Origin: Streptosporangium canum
GTDB lineage: Bacteria; Actinomycetota; Actinomycetes; Streptosporangiales; Streptosporangiaceae
Reading direction: 5' to 3'
Length of the DNA: 64,000 nucleotides
Assembly (NCBI RefSeq): GCF_900113865.1
Contig: NZ_FOQY01000025.1
Span: 1-64,000 of the forward strand
In this document: positions 42,674 to 50,962 of the stretch, one piece after another
Layout of the letters: each line of letters opens with the position of its first letter
How positions within the stretch are numbered: position 1 is the stretch's first letter
Translations under genes and position numbers: made by a program
Notes under the pieces: model-generated
What the model was told of the DNA's origin: nothing
Database searches by the model: none
What the model saw: the letters and a program-made list of their open reading frames with translations, nothing else

Positions 42674-44311
42674 ATGAGTGCCACCATCGTCGCCAAAGAT
42701 CTCGCCGCAGGACACGGCGACCGCGCGCTGTTCTCCGGCCTGGACCTGGTCGTCGCCCCCGGCGATGTGATCGGCCTGGTCGGGATGAACGGGGCGGGCA
42801 AGTCCACCCTGATGCGGATCATGGCCGGACTGCTGCCCCCGGAGCACGGTGCCGTACGGCTCAGCCCGCCCTCGGCGGCGGTCGGCTATCTGCCGCAGGA
42901 GCGGGAGCGCCGGGCGGACGAGACGGTCGCGGCCTTCCTGGCCAGGCGGACCGGGGTGGCCGACGCCCAGCGCGAGCTGGACGCCGCGACCGAGGGCCTG
43001 GTCGAGGGCCGCCCCGGCGCCGACGACGCCTACGCCGCCGGTCTGGAGAAGTGGCTGGCCCTGGGCGGAGCCGACCTGGAGGACCGCGCCGAGGAGGTCG
43101 TCGCCGAGCTCGGCCTGGCGGTGGACCTGGACCGGCCGATGACGGCGCTCTCCGGCGGCCAGGCGGCGCGGGCGGGAATGGCCTCCCTGCTGCTCAGCCG
43201 CTACGACGTCTTCCTGCTGGACGAGCCCACCAACGACCTCGACCTGGAGGGCCTGGAGCGGCTGGAGCGCTTCGTCGTCGGCCTGCGCGCCGGGACGGTC
43301 CTGGTCAGCCATGACCGCGAGTTCCTCGCCAGGACGGCCAACCGGGTCGTCGAGCTGGACCTCGTCCAGCAGCGGATCGGGATCTACGGCGGCGGCTACG
43401 AGGCCTACCTCGCCGAGCGCGAGGTGGCCCGGCAGCACGCCCGCGACGAGTACGAGGAGTACGCCGGCACCGTCGCCTCGCTCAAGCAGCGGGCCGGGAT
43501 GCAGCGGGCCTGGATGGAGAAGGGCGTCAAGAACGCGCGGCGCAAGGCGGGCGACAACGACAAGATCGGCCGGAACTTCCGCACCGAGGCGACCGAGAAG
43601 CAGGCCGCCAAGGCCCGCCAGACCGAGCGGATGATCGAGCGGCTGGAGGAGGTCGAGGAGCCACGCAAGGAGTGGGAGCTCCGGATGGAGATCGCCGTCG
43701 CCCCGCGGGCGGGGGCGGTCGTCGCCACCCTGCGCGGAGCGGTCGTCCGGCGCGGCGGCTTCACCCTCGGCCCGGCGGACCTGCAGATCGGCTGGGCCGA
43801 ACGGGTGGCGATCACCGGGGCCAACGGCTCGGGCAAGTCCACGCTCCTGGCCGCGCTCCTGGGTCGGCTCCCGCTGGATGAGGGGAACGCCTCGCTCGGC
43901 TCCGGGGTGGTCGTCGGCGAGGTGGACCAGGCCCGCGGGCTGTTCCTCGGCGGCGAACCGCTGCTGGACGCCTTTGGCGCTGCCGCGCCGGACATGACCC
44001 CCGCCGACGTGCGCACGCTGCTCGCCAAGTTCGGGCTGCGCGCGGCGCACGTGCTGCGCCCGGCCGCGACCCTGTCACCGGGGGAGCGGACCCGGGCCGC
44101 GCTCGCACTGCTCCAGGCCCGGGGGGTGAACCTCCTCGTCCTCGACGAGCCGACCAACCACCTGGACCTGACGGCCATCGAGCAGCTGGAGTCCGCGCTC
44201 GTCTCCTATCCCGGCACGCTCCTGCTGGTCACCCACGACCGGCGGATGCTGGACGCCGTGCACACCACCAGGCACATCCACGTCGACGCCGGGCGGATCG
44301 CGGAGATCTAG
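42674..44311 (+). CDS. ABC-F family ATP-binding protein
   Basis: A 545-residue soluble protein with two ABC domains and no membrane part. The first Walker A GMNGAGKST (37-45) and signature LSGGQAARAG are followed by DEPTNDLD. A charged linker (about 235-330, KNARRKAGDNDKIGRNFRTE) is the tRNA-reaching P-site tip. The second domain has GANGSGKST, LSPGERTRAA and DEPTNHLDL. ABC-F proteins act on the ribosome, either protecting it from antibiotics or helping stalled translation. Which subfamily is not decided. It is monocistronic. Confidence 0.93.
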   Translation: MSATIVAKDLAAGHGDRALFSGLDLVVAPGDVIGLVGMNGAGKSTLMRIMAGLLPPEHGAVRLSPPSAAVGYLPQERERRADETVAAFLARRTGVADAQRELDAATEGLVEGRPGADDAYAAGLEKWLALGGADLEDRAEEVVAELGLAVDLDRPMTALSGGQAARAGMASLLLSRYDVFLLDEPTNDLDLEGLERLERFVVGLRAGTVLVSHDREFLARTANRVVELDLVQQRIGIYGGGYEAYLAEREVARQHARDEYEEYAGTVASLKQRAGMQRAWMEKGVKNARRKAGDNDKIGRNFRTEATEKQAAKARQTERMIERLEEVEEPRKEWELRMEIAVAPRAGAVVATLRGAVVRRGGFTLGPADLQIGWAERVAITGANGSGKSTLLAALLGRLPLDEGNASLGSGVVVGEVDQARGLFLGGEPLLDAFGAAAPDMTPADVRTLLAKFGLRAAHVLRPAATLSPGERTRAALALLQARGVNLLVLDEPTNHLDLTAIEQLESALVSYPGTLLLVTHDRRMLDAVHTTRHIHVDAGRIAEI

Positions 44312-44437
44312 AGGCGGCCTCCACGACCCCGGCACCCCGCGACCTCCCCGGACGGCGGAGGCCGCGGCGGCCGGCCGGAGGCGGTGTGGCGCGGAGTGTT
44401 CCCGCGGTGCCGGGAGGGCAGGAGTCGCAGGGAAATA

Positions 44438-44473
44438 TGCGAGAACTTTCGCAAAGATCCGCAAATATTTGCG
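44438..44473. promoter_or_regulatory. Two palindromic operators of the LacI gene
   Basis: CGCAAATATTTGCG (44460-44473) is a perfect 14-base palindrome. Twenty bases upstream, TGCGAGAACTTTCGCA (44438-44453) has the same TGCGA/TCGCA ends. A TCTAAT box follows at 44474. The two sites lie directly before the LacI start, so autorepression is likely. Confidence 0.7.
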
Positions 44474-44495
44474 TCTAATGTCGTATGGTTTCGTC

Positions 44496-45476
44496 ATGAC
44501 GCGACGGCTTGCAGAGGTGGCCAAGAAGGTCGGCATGAGCGAGGCGACGGTGAGTCGCGTGCTCAACGGCAAACCCGGGGTGTCCGAGGCGACGCGGGAG
44601 GCCGTGCTCACGGCCCTCGACGTGCTCGGCTACGAGCGGCCGACGCAGCTGCGCGGTGACCGGGCGAGGCTGGTGGGGCTCGTCCTGCCGGAGCTGCAGA
44701 ATCCGATCTTCCCGGCGTTCGCCGAGGTGGTCGGGGGAGCGCTGGCCCAGCAGGGGTTCACCTCGGTGCTGTGCACCAGGACGCTGGGCGGGGTCTCCGA
44801 GGCCGAGTACGTCGACCTGCTCCTGCAGCAGCAGGTGTCGGGCGTGGTGTTCGCCGGAGGTCTGTTCGCCCAGGCCGACGCCTCCCACAGCCACTATGAG
44901 CTGCTGCTGGAGCGCCGGCTGCCGACCGTGCTGGTCAACGCCGCGGTGGAGCATCTCGCCTTCCCCCAGGTCTCCTGCGACGACGTGGTGGCCGCCGAGA
45001 TGGCACTGGGGCACCTGCGCTCGCTGGGGCACGAGCGGATCGGCATGGTGCTCGGCCCGCCGGACCACGTGCCCTCGCGGCGCAAGCTGCAGGCGGCCGG
45101 CCTGGCCCCGGAGTTCGTCGAGCACACCATGTTCTCCCTTGAGGGCGGGCACGCGGCGGCGACCCGGTTGATACGGCGGGGCGTGACCGGCGTCATCTGC
45201 GCCAGCGACGTCATGGCGCTGGGCGCGATCCGGGCGGCGCGCCGGGCGGGGCTGTCGGTGCCCGACGACATCTCGGTGATCGGCTACGACGACTCCGCCC
45301 TGATGAACTGCACCGACCCGCCGCTGACCACCCTGCGCCAGCCGATCGACGCGATGGGCCGCGCGGTCGTCGACCTGCTGGCGGCCCAGATCGACAAGGC
45401 CCTGGTCCCGGCCGACGAGCTGCTCTTCGAGCCCGAACTGGTGGTCAGGGCCTCGACGGGACCGGTCAAACGCTGA
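44496..45476 (+). CDS. LacI-family transcriptional regulator
   Basis: A 326-residue repressor. The helix-turn-helix and hinge run from RLAEVAKKVGMSEATVSRVL through NGKPGVSEATREAVLTALDV. A periplasmic-binding-protein-like core follows, ending in SVIGYDDSALMNCTDPPLTT. ATG 44496 begins the conserved N-terminus; no ribosome site is visible, so the mRNA may be nearly leaderless. It probably represses sugar genes; the next gene downstream is polyphosphate glucokinase, which would suit a glucose-linked regulon. The sugar ligand is unknown. Confidence 0.92.
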   Translation: MTRRLAEVAKKVGMSEATVSRVLNGKPGVSEATREAVLTALDVLGYERPTQLRGDRARLVGLVLPELQNPIFPAFAEVVGGALAQQGFTSVLCTRTLGGVSEAEYVDLLLQQQVSGVVFAGGLFAQADASHSHYELLLERRLPTVLVNAAVEHLAFPQVSCDDVVAAEMALGHLRSLGHERIGMVLGPPDHVPSRRKLQAAGLAPEFVEHTMFSLEGGHAAATRLIRRGVTGVICASDVMALGAIRAARRAGLSVPDDISVIGYDDSALMNCTDPPLTTLRQPIDAMGRAVVDLLAAQIDKALVPADELLFEPELVVRASTGPVKR

Positions 45477-45519
45477 GGACCCCCGGCGGGACCGGGTCAA
45501 GCGCCGAGGACCCCCGGCG
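45459..45519. repeat. ~30-bp tandem duplication across the LacI stop codon
   Basis: GGACCGG followed by TCAA, GCTGAGGACC and CCCGGCG (45459-45488) is repeated nearly unchanged at 45489-45519. The first copy contains the LacI stop; the second is non-coding. It is a recent slippage-type duplication. Confidence 0.75.
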
Positions 45520-45807
45520 GGGTGAGGTACCGCAGGTGGGCGTCGTGGTCCAACCCGGCGCCCTTGGCGAATCGCCGAAGTGGAGATGGGCGAGTCCCGG
45601 AAACCGCTCCGTCCTCGCGTGGCGCGCGGGGCCGTCGACGCCGTCGACGCCGTCATGGGTTTTCAGAGCCGTACGGCTCCGCCGCGCGAGGTCCGTGCCG
45701 TCGCCGGCCGGCATCGCGAACCCGGCCTGCCAGGTGGCGGCCCTGGCCGGCGCGGAGGCATCAGTGCCCTGCCACGGGGAAGGAGCCCGGAGCAGGAGGT
45801 GGATGTC
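45520..45807. other. Region between LacI and polyphosphate glucokinase genes
   Basis: No supported gene. The glucokinase frame stays open upstream to about 45580, but that part is Arg/Gly-rich and has no ribosome site, so it is probably untranslated. Confidence 0.45.
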
Positions 45808-46542
45808 ATGGAAGCGCTGGGAATCGACATCGGCGGATCCGGGATCAAGGGTGCGCCGGTGGACGTCGTCAAAGGTGAGCTGACCCGGGAGCGCCTGCGG
45901 ATCCCGACGCCCGTCCCCGCCACCCCCAAGGCGGTGGCCGCGGTGGTCGCGCAGATCGTCGAGCACTTCGGCTGGACCGGCCCGGTCGGCGTGACCTTCC
46001 CCGGGGTCGTGACCGCCGGGATCACGAGGTCGGCCGCCAACGTGGACGAGGCGTGGATCGGCGAGGACGCGCGGGCGCTGTTCGCCAAGGCGACGGGCCT
46101 GCCCGTGGTGGTGCTCAACGACGCCGACGCGGCCGGCACGGCCGAGATGGCGATCGGCGCGGGCCGGGGAAAGGACGGCGTGGTGCTGGTGCTGACCTTC
46201 GGCACCGGGATCGGCAGCGCCCTGTTCGTCGACGGCCGCCTGGTGCCCAACACCGAGCTCGGGCACCTGGAGATCAGGGGCAAGGACGCCGAGAAGCGGG
46301 CCTCCGACCACGCGCGTGAGGATCACGAGCTGAGCTGGGACAAATGGGCGGGGCGGGTCGAGGAGTATCTGCAGCACGTCGAGGCGCTGTTCTCCCCCTC
46401 GCTGATCATCATCGGCGGCGGGGTCAGTAAGAAGTCGGAGAAGTTCCTGCCCAAGGTGCGGGTGCGCACCCCGGTCGTGCCGGCCACCCTGCAGAACGAG
46501 GCCGGCATCGTGGGAGCGGCCATGGCCGCCGTGAAGTCCTGA
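45808..46542 (+). CDS. ppgK: Polyphosphate glucokinase (ROK family)
   Basis: A 244-residue glucokinase that phosphorylates glucose with polyphosphate (or ATP). Landmarks are the phosphate loop [39 protein letters not shown] and the PpgK-typical [19 protein letters not shown]. The later [16 protein letters not shown] and [10 protein letters not shown] segments also fit. ATG 45808 has AGGAGG eight bases upstream. Actinomycetes commonly use PpgK as a main glucokinase. It follows a LacI regulator in the same direction, though with 330 bases between. Confidence 0.95.
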   Translation: MEALGIDIGGSGIKGAPVDVVKGELTRERLRIPTPVPATPKAVAAVVAQIVEHFGWTGPVGVTFPGVVTAGITRSAANVDEAWIGEDARALFAKATGLPVVVLNDADAAGTAEMAIGAGRGKDGVVLVLTFGTGIGSALFVDGRLVPNTELGHLEIRGKDAEKRASDHAREDHELSWDKWAGRVEEYLQHVEALFSPSLIIIGGGVSKKSEKFLPKVRVRTPVVPATLQNEAGIVGAAMAAVKS

Positions 46543-46710
46543 GGAGTCCGTACGGCAGTCGCGGCCATGGCCACGGCGAGGCCCGGGGATTCTGCGGCAT
46601 ATGTCGGAAAGGCCACTCTGATTTTGATCTTCTTTTGACGGACACGCTCTCTGACCTGGGTAGGTAGCGATCGATAGCAAGATCGTATCTGCGGGAGACG
46701 GAGAGACGTG

Positions 46711-47415
46711 ATGCAGTCGACGGGAGTCCTGACCCGCTGGGTCGTGACGGCCGGGGTGGCGGCCGTCGTGGTCGCGGGGGCGGCGTGGCCGGCTGTGGCG
46801 TGGGGAGACGACCAGGAGGTGAGGCTCTCGCCGTACCGGGTGCGGCCGGGGCAGGACGTCGAGATCGCGGCGCTGGAGTGCGACGGGCCCGCCTTCGCCC
46901 AGTCGGCGGCCTTCCGGAACGAGGTGGAGCTCGGCGGCCCGGGGTTCGAGGACGGCGCGGGGTTCGGAGAGGACGGTTCCGGCGGTTTCGGCGACGGCTT
47001 CGGTGACGAGCCCGGGGACGGCTTCGGCGACGGACCCGGACGCGGGTTCGCGGACGGGCCCGGTGACGGCTTCGGGGACGGTTTCACGGACGAGGCCGGT
47101 GACGGCTTGGGGGGAGGGCCTCCTGTCGCGGTCGGCTGGGCGCAGGTGGACTACGACGCGCCGTGGGGTGCCTACGCCGTGGAGGTGGACTGCCAGGGCG
47201 ACACCCACTACGGGGAGCTCTACGTGGTCGGCGGTTCCGGCCCCAACACCGGTGGCGGCGGCCTCGCGCTGGCCGGGCGCGCGCACGGGGCGGCGGACGA
47301 ACAGGGGGAGAGGCCGGCCGCTGTGCTCGGCTGGGGGATCGGCGCGGTCGCCGTCCTCGCCGGTGCCGGTGGGCTGACGCTGATGAGGAGACGCCGGGTG
47401 GCGGGGCGTGGCTGA
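46711..47415 (+). CDS. Surface-exposed Gly/Asp/Phe-repeat protein with C-terminal anchor
   Basis: A 234-residue exported protein. It has a signal peptide (VVTAGVAAVVVAGAAWPAVA), then a beta-type segment with two Cys. A low-complexity block of GFGDG/GFADG-like repeats (about 72-130) follows, and the C-terminus has a membrane helix (LGWGIGAVAVLAGAGGLTL) ending in MRRRR. No LPXTG-type sorting motif is visible before the helix. The gene overlaps the class F sortase gene by eight bases, so the two form one operon; it may be a partner rather than a substrate. Confidence 0.78.
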   Translation: MQSTGVLTRWVVTAGVAAVVVAGAAWPAVAWGDDQEVRLSPYRVRPGQDVEIAALECDGPAFAQSAAFRNEVELGGPGFEDGAGFGEDGSGGFGDGFGDEPGDGFGDGPGRGFADGPGDGFGDGFTDEAGDGLGGGPPVAVGWAQVDYDAPWGAYAVEVDCQGDTHYGELYVVGGSGPNTGGGGLALAGRAHGAADEQGERPAAVLGWGIGAVAVLAGAGGLTLMRRRRVAGRG

Positions 47416-48097
47416 GCTCCGGACCGTGACGGCCCTGGGGCTGGGGGCCGTCCTCGTGCTCACCGGTTGCAGGGCCGTGGGGGGCAAGAAGGCGGATCCC
47501 GCCCTGGTCCGCGCCCTGCCGGTCGCGGCCCCCGCCGTGCCGCGGCCGGGTGCGGCCACCGCGCCCGCCGCCCCGGGGAAGGGCGGCTGGCCCCGGGCGC
47601 TGCCCCGGTTCCCGGGCGCGTCCGGTCCGGTGGCGCTGGTGGTGCCGCGTGCGGAGGTGAACGCCCCCGTCACCCCGATCGAGTCCGGTGTGGACGGCGC
47701 GCTGGAGCCCCCGTCCCTCGATCAGGCCGACCTCGTCGGCTGGGACCGCCTGGGGCCGGCGCCCGGCGAGCCGGGTTCCGCGGTCGTCGTCGGTCACCTC
47801 GACACCAGGACCGGGCCCGCCGTGTTCGCCGGGCTGTCACGGGTGCGCAAGGGGGACGCGGTGGTGGTGACCCGTGAGGACGGGACCGCCGTGGTCTTCC
47901 GGGTCTCCGCGACCGAACGGGTCCGCAAGTCCGCCTTCCCGGTGAAGAAGGTCTACAGGTCGTTGCCGCATCCGACGATCAGGCTTGTGACCTGTGGCGG
48001 CGCCTATGACGTCGAGCGCCACTCCTACGACGACAACCTGATCGTCTACGGCGATCTCGCGGGCTGGTACCGCCTGTCGGACTTCTCCCGCGCCTGA
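47408..48097 (+). CDS. Class F sortase
   Basis: A 229-residue sortase-fold protein. The N-terminus has a hydrophobic stretch with a lipobox-like LVLTGC, so it may be a lipoprotein. The catalytic His is in VVVGHLDTRTGPAVF, the Cys in TIRLVTCGG and the Arg in the following segment with VERHSYDDNLIVY. Class F enzymes are the actinobacterial group often named class F sortase, with mostly unknown substrates. GTG 47408 overlaps the end of the surface-protein gene. Confidence 0.9.
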   Translation: MAELRTVTALGLGAVLVLTGCRAVGGKKADPALVRALPVAAPAVPRPGAATAPAAPGKGGWPRALPRFPGASGPVALVVPRAEVNAPVTPIESGVDGALEPPSLDQADLVGWDRLGPAPGEPGSAVVVGHLDTRTGPAVFAGLSRVRKGDAVVVTREDGTAVVFRVSATERVRKSAFPVKKVYRSLPHPTIRLVTCGGAYDVERHSYDDNLIVYGDLAGWYRLSDFSRA

Positions 48098-48355
48098 CCC
48101 TCCGGCGGCCCCGGCGGGGACCGGCCGCCTGACCCTCCGCCGACCTCGGCGGGGACCGGCCGCCTGCCCGTCAGGCGGCTTCGGCGGGACCGGCCGCCTG
48201 CCCCGCCGGCATGGCGCGCACGACCCGGCGCCGGGGGACCTTTGAAACTTTCATCGGGTTCGAAAAGCGTTCGGTGAGGTCAGGGGCGGCGACGGTCCCG
48301 GCACGGGCCCCCCGGCGGGCAACACGCTGTACACACGCCTGAAACATCCGGACTA
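48098..48355. repeat. GC-rich imperfect ~40-bp repeats with hairpins
   Basis: Between about 48096 and 48205 the phrase GGCGGGGACCGGCCGCCTG recurs three times with variations. One perfect small hairpin is GCCGCCTG (48159-48166) with CAGGCGGC (48172-48179). The block may end the sortase operon. The rest, to 48355, is the GH6 promoter region. Confidence 0.6.
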
Positions 48356-48369
48356 TGGGAGCGCTCCCA
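48356..48369. promoter_or_regulatory. CebR/CelR-type operator
   Basis: TGGGAGCGCTCCCA is a perfect 14-base palindrome identical to the box bound by the cellobiose-responsive repressors CebR (Streptomyces) and CelR (Thermobifida). It lies 25 bases before the cellulase start, a suitable place for repression. Confidence 0.9.
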
Positions 48370-48393
48370 CCCTCGTCCTGGAGATGATCACGA

Positions 48394-50697
48394 ATGAGAG
48401 TTCATCCGCGCCGTCAAGCCTGGCGCAATCGGGCGGTGACCACGGCGGCCCTGCTCGTGGCCGCGGCCGGTCTCGCCACCGGGCAGGCCGCCACGGCACA
48501 CGCCGCAGTCTCGTGCGACGTCGCCTACAGCACCAACGAATGGCAGGGCGGTTTCACCGCCAGCGTCACGGTCAAGAACCTCGGTGACGCGCTCACCGGC
48601 TGGACCCTCGGCTTCGCCTTCCCCGGCACCCAGCAGGTCCAGCAGGGCTGGTCGGCGACCTGGAGCCAGACCGGCAACCAGGTCACCGCGAAGAACCTCG
48701 ACTGGAACGGCAACCTCGCCACCGGCGCGTCGACCAGCATCGGCTTCAACGGGTCGTGGAGCGGGAGCAACCCCAAGCCCACCGCCTTCACGGTCAACGG
48801 CGTCACCTGCGGCGGGCAGCCGCCCGTGAACCAGGCTCCGACGGTCAGCCTGACCAGCCCGGCGAGCGGCGCCTCCATCCCCGCGGGCTCCGCCGTACCG
48901 CTCGCGGCGACGGCCGGTGACGACGGCGCGGTCAGCAAGGTCGAGTTCTATGTCGACGGCACGCTCGTCAACACCGACACCTCCGCCCCGTACGGCTACT
49001 CCGCGACGGGCGTGGCGGCGGGCAGCCACACCGCCAAGGCGAAGGCCTACGACAACGGGACCCCGGTGCTGTCCACCGAGACCGCCGCGGTCCCCTTCAC
49101 CGTCGGCTCCGACGGGGGCACCGCGGCGATCGTCGCCTCCGCGACCTCGGTCAGCGTCCCCGAAGGCGGCTCCAAGACGGTCGGCTTCAGGCTCAGCAAG
49201 GCGCCCACCGGCAACGTCACGGTCAACCTGACCAAGACCGGCGACGCCGACCTCACCATCGCGCCCTCCACGCTCACCTTCACCTCCGCCAACTGGAACA
49301 CGGCGCAGAACGTGACCGTCTCGGCCGCCCAGGACGCCGACCAGACCGACGGCACCGCCACCATCGCGGCCGCCGCCACCGGGCACACCGGTGTCTCCGT
49401 CACCGCGACCGAGTCCGACGACGACGTCGTCACGCAGCCCGGCGAGCACGTCGAGAACCCGTACGCCGGGGCCACCGGCTACGTGAACCCCGACTGGGCG
49501 GCGAAGGCCGCGGCCGAGCCGGGCGGCGACGCGGTGGCCGACATCTCGACCGGCGTGTGGCTCGACCGCATCGCCGCCATCGAGGGCACCGCCTCCGCCA
49601 GGGGACTCCGCGCTCATCTGGAGGAGGCCCTCAGGCAGGACGTGACCAACGGCAGCAAGCCCCTGACGATCCAGTTCGTCATCTACAACCTGCCCAACCG
49701 CGACTGCTCGGCGCTGGCCTCCAACGGTGAGCTGCTCATCGCTCAGAACGGCCTGAACCGCTACAAGACCGAGTACATCGACCCGATCGCCGCGATCATG
49801 GCCGAGCCGAGGTACGCCGCGCTCCGGATCTCGACGGTCATCGAGATCGACTCGCTGCCCAACCTGATCACCAACCTCAACGTGCCCAAGTGCCAGGAGG
49901 CCAAGACGAGCGGCGCCTACGTCGACGGCGTCCGCTACGCCCTGAACAAGCTGCACGCGATCAAGAACGTCTACACCTACATCGACGCCGGGCACCACGG
50001 CTGGCTGGGCTGGGACACCAACTTCGGCCCCTCCGCCGACCTGTTCGCGAGCACCGTCTCCGGCACCACGGCCGGTTTCGACAGCGTCGACGGCTTCATC
50101 ACCAACACCGCCAACTACTCGGCTCTGAAGGAGCCGCACTTCACCATCAACACCTCCGTCAACGGCACCACGGTGCGCCAGTCGCGGTGGGTCGACTGGA
50201 ACTTCTACGTCGACGAGCTGTCCTACGCCCAGGCCTTCCGGACCCTGCTCATCCAGAAGGGCTTCAAGCCGGGCCTCGGCATGCTGATCGACACCTCCCG
50301 CAACGGGTGGGGCGGTACGGCCCGCCCGGCCGCACCCAGCACCTCCACCGACGTGAACACCTTCGTCAACCAGTCGCGGGTGGACCGCCGCATCCACGCC
50401 GGCAACTGGTGCAACCAGAGCGGCGCCGGCCTCGGCGAGCGCCCGCAGGCCAGCCCCGCCGCCGGCCTCGACGCCTACGTCTGGATCAAGCCCCCGGGCG
50501 AGTCCGACGGCGCCAGCAAGCTCATCCCCAACGACGAGGGCAAGGGCTTCGACCGGATGTGCGACCCGACCTACACCGGCAACGAGCGCAACGGCAACAA
50601 CATGACCGGCTCCCTGGCGGACGCCCCGCTCTCCGGCCAGTGGTTCTCGGCGCAGTTCCGTGAGCTGCTCAGGAACGCCTACCCCGCCCTGCCGTAA
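48394..50697 (+). CDS. Secreted GH6 cellobiohydrolase/cellulase with N-terminal CBM2
   Basis: A 767-residue secreted enzyme. After a twin-Arg-poor signal peptide (AVTTAALLVAAAGLATGQAA) comes a CBM2 cellulose-binding domain (about 38-142, CDVAYSTNEWQGGFTASVTV). An Ig-like module (about 147-245), a Calx-beta-like module (about 248-345) and a GH6 catalytic domain (about 355-767) follow. The GH6 motifs include VYTYIDAGHHGWLGW and VDWNFYVDELSYAQAF. GH6 enzymes cut cellobiose from the non-reducing end of cellulose with inversion. A perfect CebR/CelR-type box upstream implies induction by cellobiose. Confidence 0.94.
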   Translation: MRVHPRRQAWRNRAVTTAALLVAAAGLATGQAATAHAAVSCDVAYSTNEWQGGFTASVTVKNLGDALTGWTLGFAFPGTQQVQQGWSATWSQTGNQVTAKNLDWNGNLATGASTSIGFNGSWSGSNPKPTAFTVNGVTCGGQPPVNQAPTVSLTSPASGASIPAGSAVPLAATAGDDGAVSKVEFYVDGTLVNTDTSAPYGYSATGVAAGSHTAKAKAYDNGTPVLSTETAAVPFTVGSDGGTAAIVASATSVSVPEGGSKTVGFRLSKAPTGNVTVNLTKTGDADLTIAPSTLTFTSANWNTAQNVTVSAAQDADQTDGTATIAAAATGHTGVSVTATESDDDVVTQPGEHVENPYAGATGYVNPDWAAKAAAEPGGDAVADISTGVWLDRIAAIEGTASARGLRAHLEEALRQDVTNGSKPLTIQFVIYNLPNRDCSALASNGELLIAQNGLNRYKTEYIDPIAAIMAEPRYAALRISTVIEIDSLPNLITNLNVPKCQEAKTSGAYVDGVRYALNKLHAIKNVYTYIDAGHHGWLGWDTNFGPSADLFASTVSGTTAGFDSVDGFITNTANYSALKEPHFTINTSVNGTTVRQSRWVDWNFYVDELSYAQAFRTLLIQKGFKPGLGMLIDTSRNGWGGTARPAAPSTSTDVNTFVNQSRVDRRIHAGNWCNQSGAGLGERPQASPAAGLDAYVWIKPPGESDGASKLIPNDEGKGFDRMCDPTYTGNERNGNNMTGSLADAPLSGQWFSAQFRELLRNAYPALP

Positions 50698-50710
50698 CCC
50701 CTGATCCCGG

Positions 50711-50730
50711 GCCCCCGCTCCGGCGGGGGC
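50711..50730 (+). terminator. GC hairpin after the cellulase gene
   Basis: GCCCCCGC (50711-50718) pairs with GCGGGGGC (50723-50730) around a 4-base loop, 14 bases after the stop. Confidence 0.75.
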
Positions 50731-50755
50731 ACCCGGAGGTCCGGCGGCCGGACGA

Positions 50756-50798
50756 GTACGGCCCCGCCACTCCCCGCGAGGGAGCGGCGGGGCCGTAC
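50756..50798 (+). terminator. Second, longer hairpin after the cellulase gene
   Basis: GTACGGCCCCGCC (50756-50768) pairs with GGCGGGGCCGTAC (50786-50798), and CTCCC/GGGAG inside extends the stem. Together with the preceding hairpin it forms a tandem terminator. Confidence 0.8.
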
Positions 50799-50962
50799 GC
50801 TTCGCGCGGGACCGTACGCTTCGCCGGGAGGCGGCCTCCAGCGGGCGCGGCCGTCTGTCCTCCACGGGCCGCGGTCGTTTATTGGGATGCGGTCGCGCGG
50901 CGGCTCAGGCACGATGGGCGGTTGGCTCCTGACTTGCGGGCTGAAAGTATCCTGAAAGCAGT

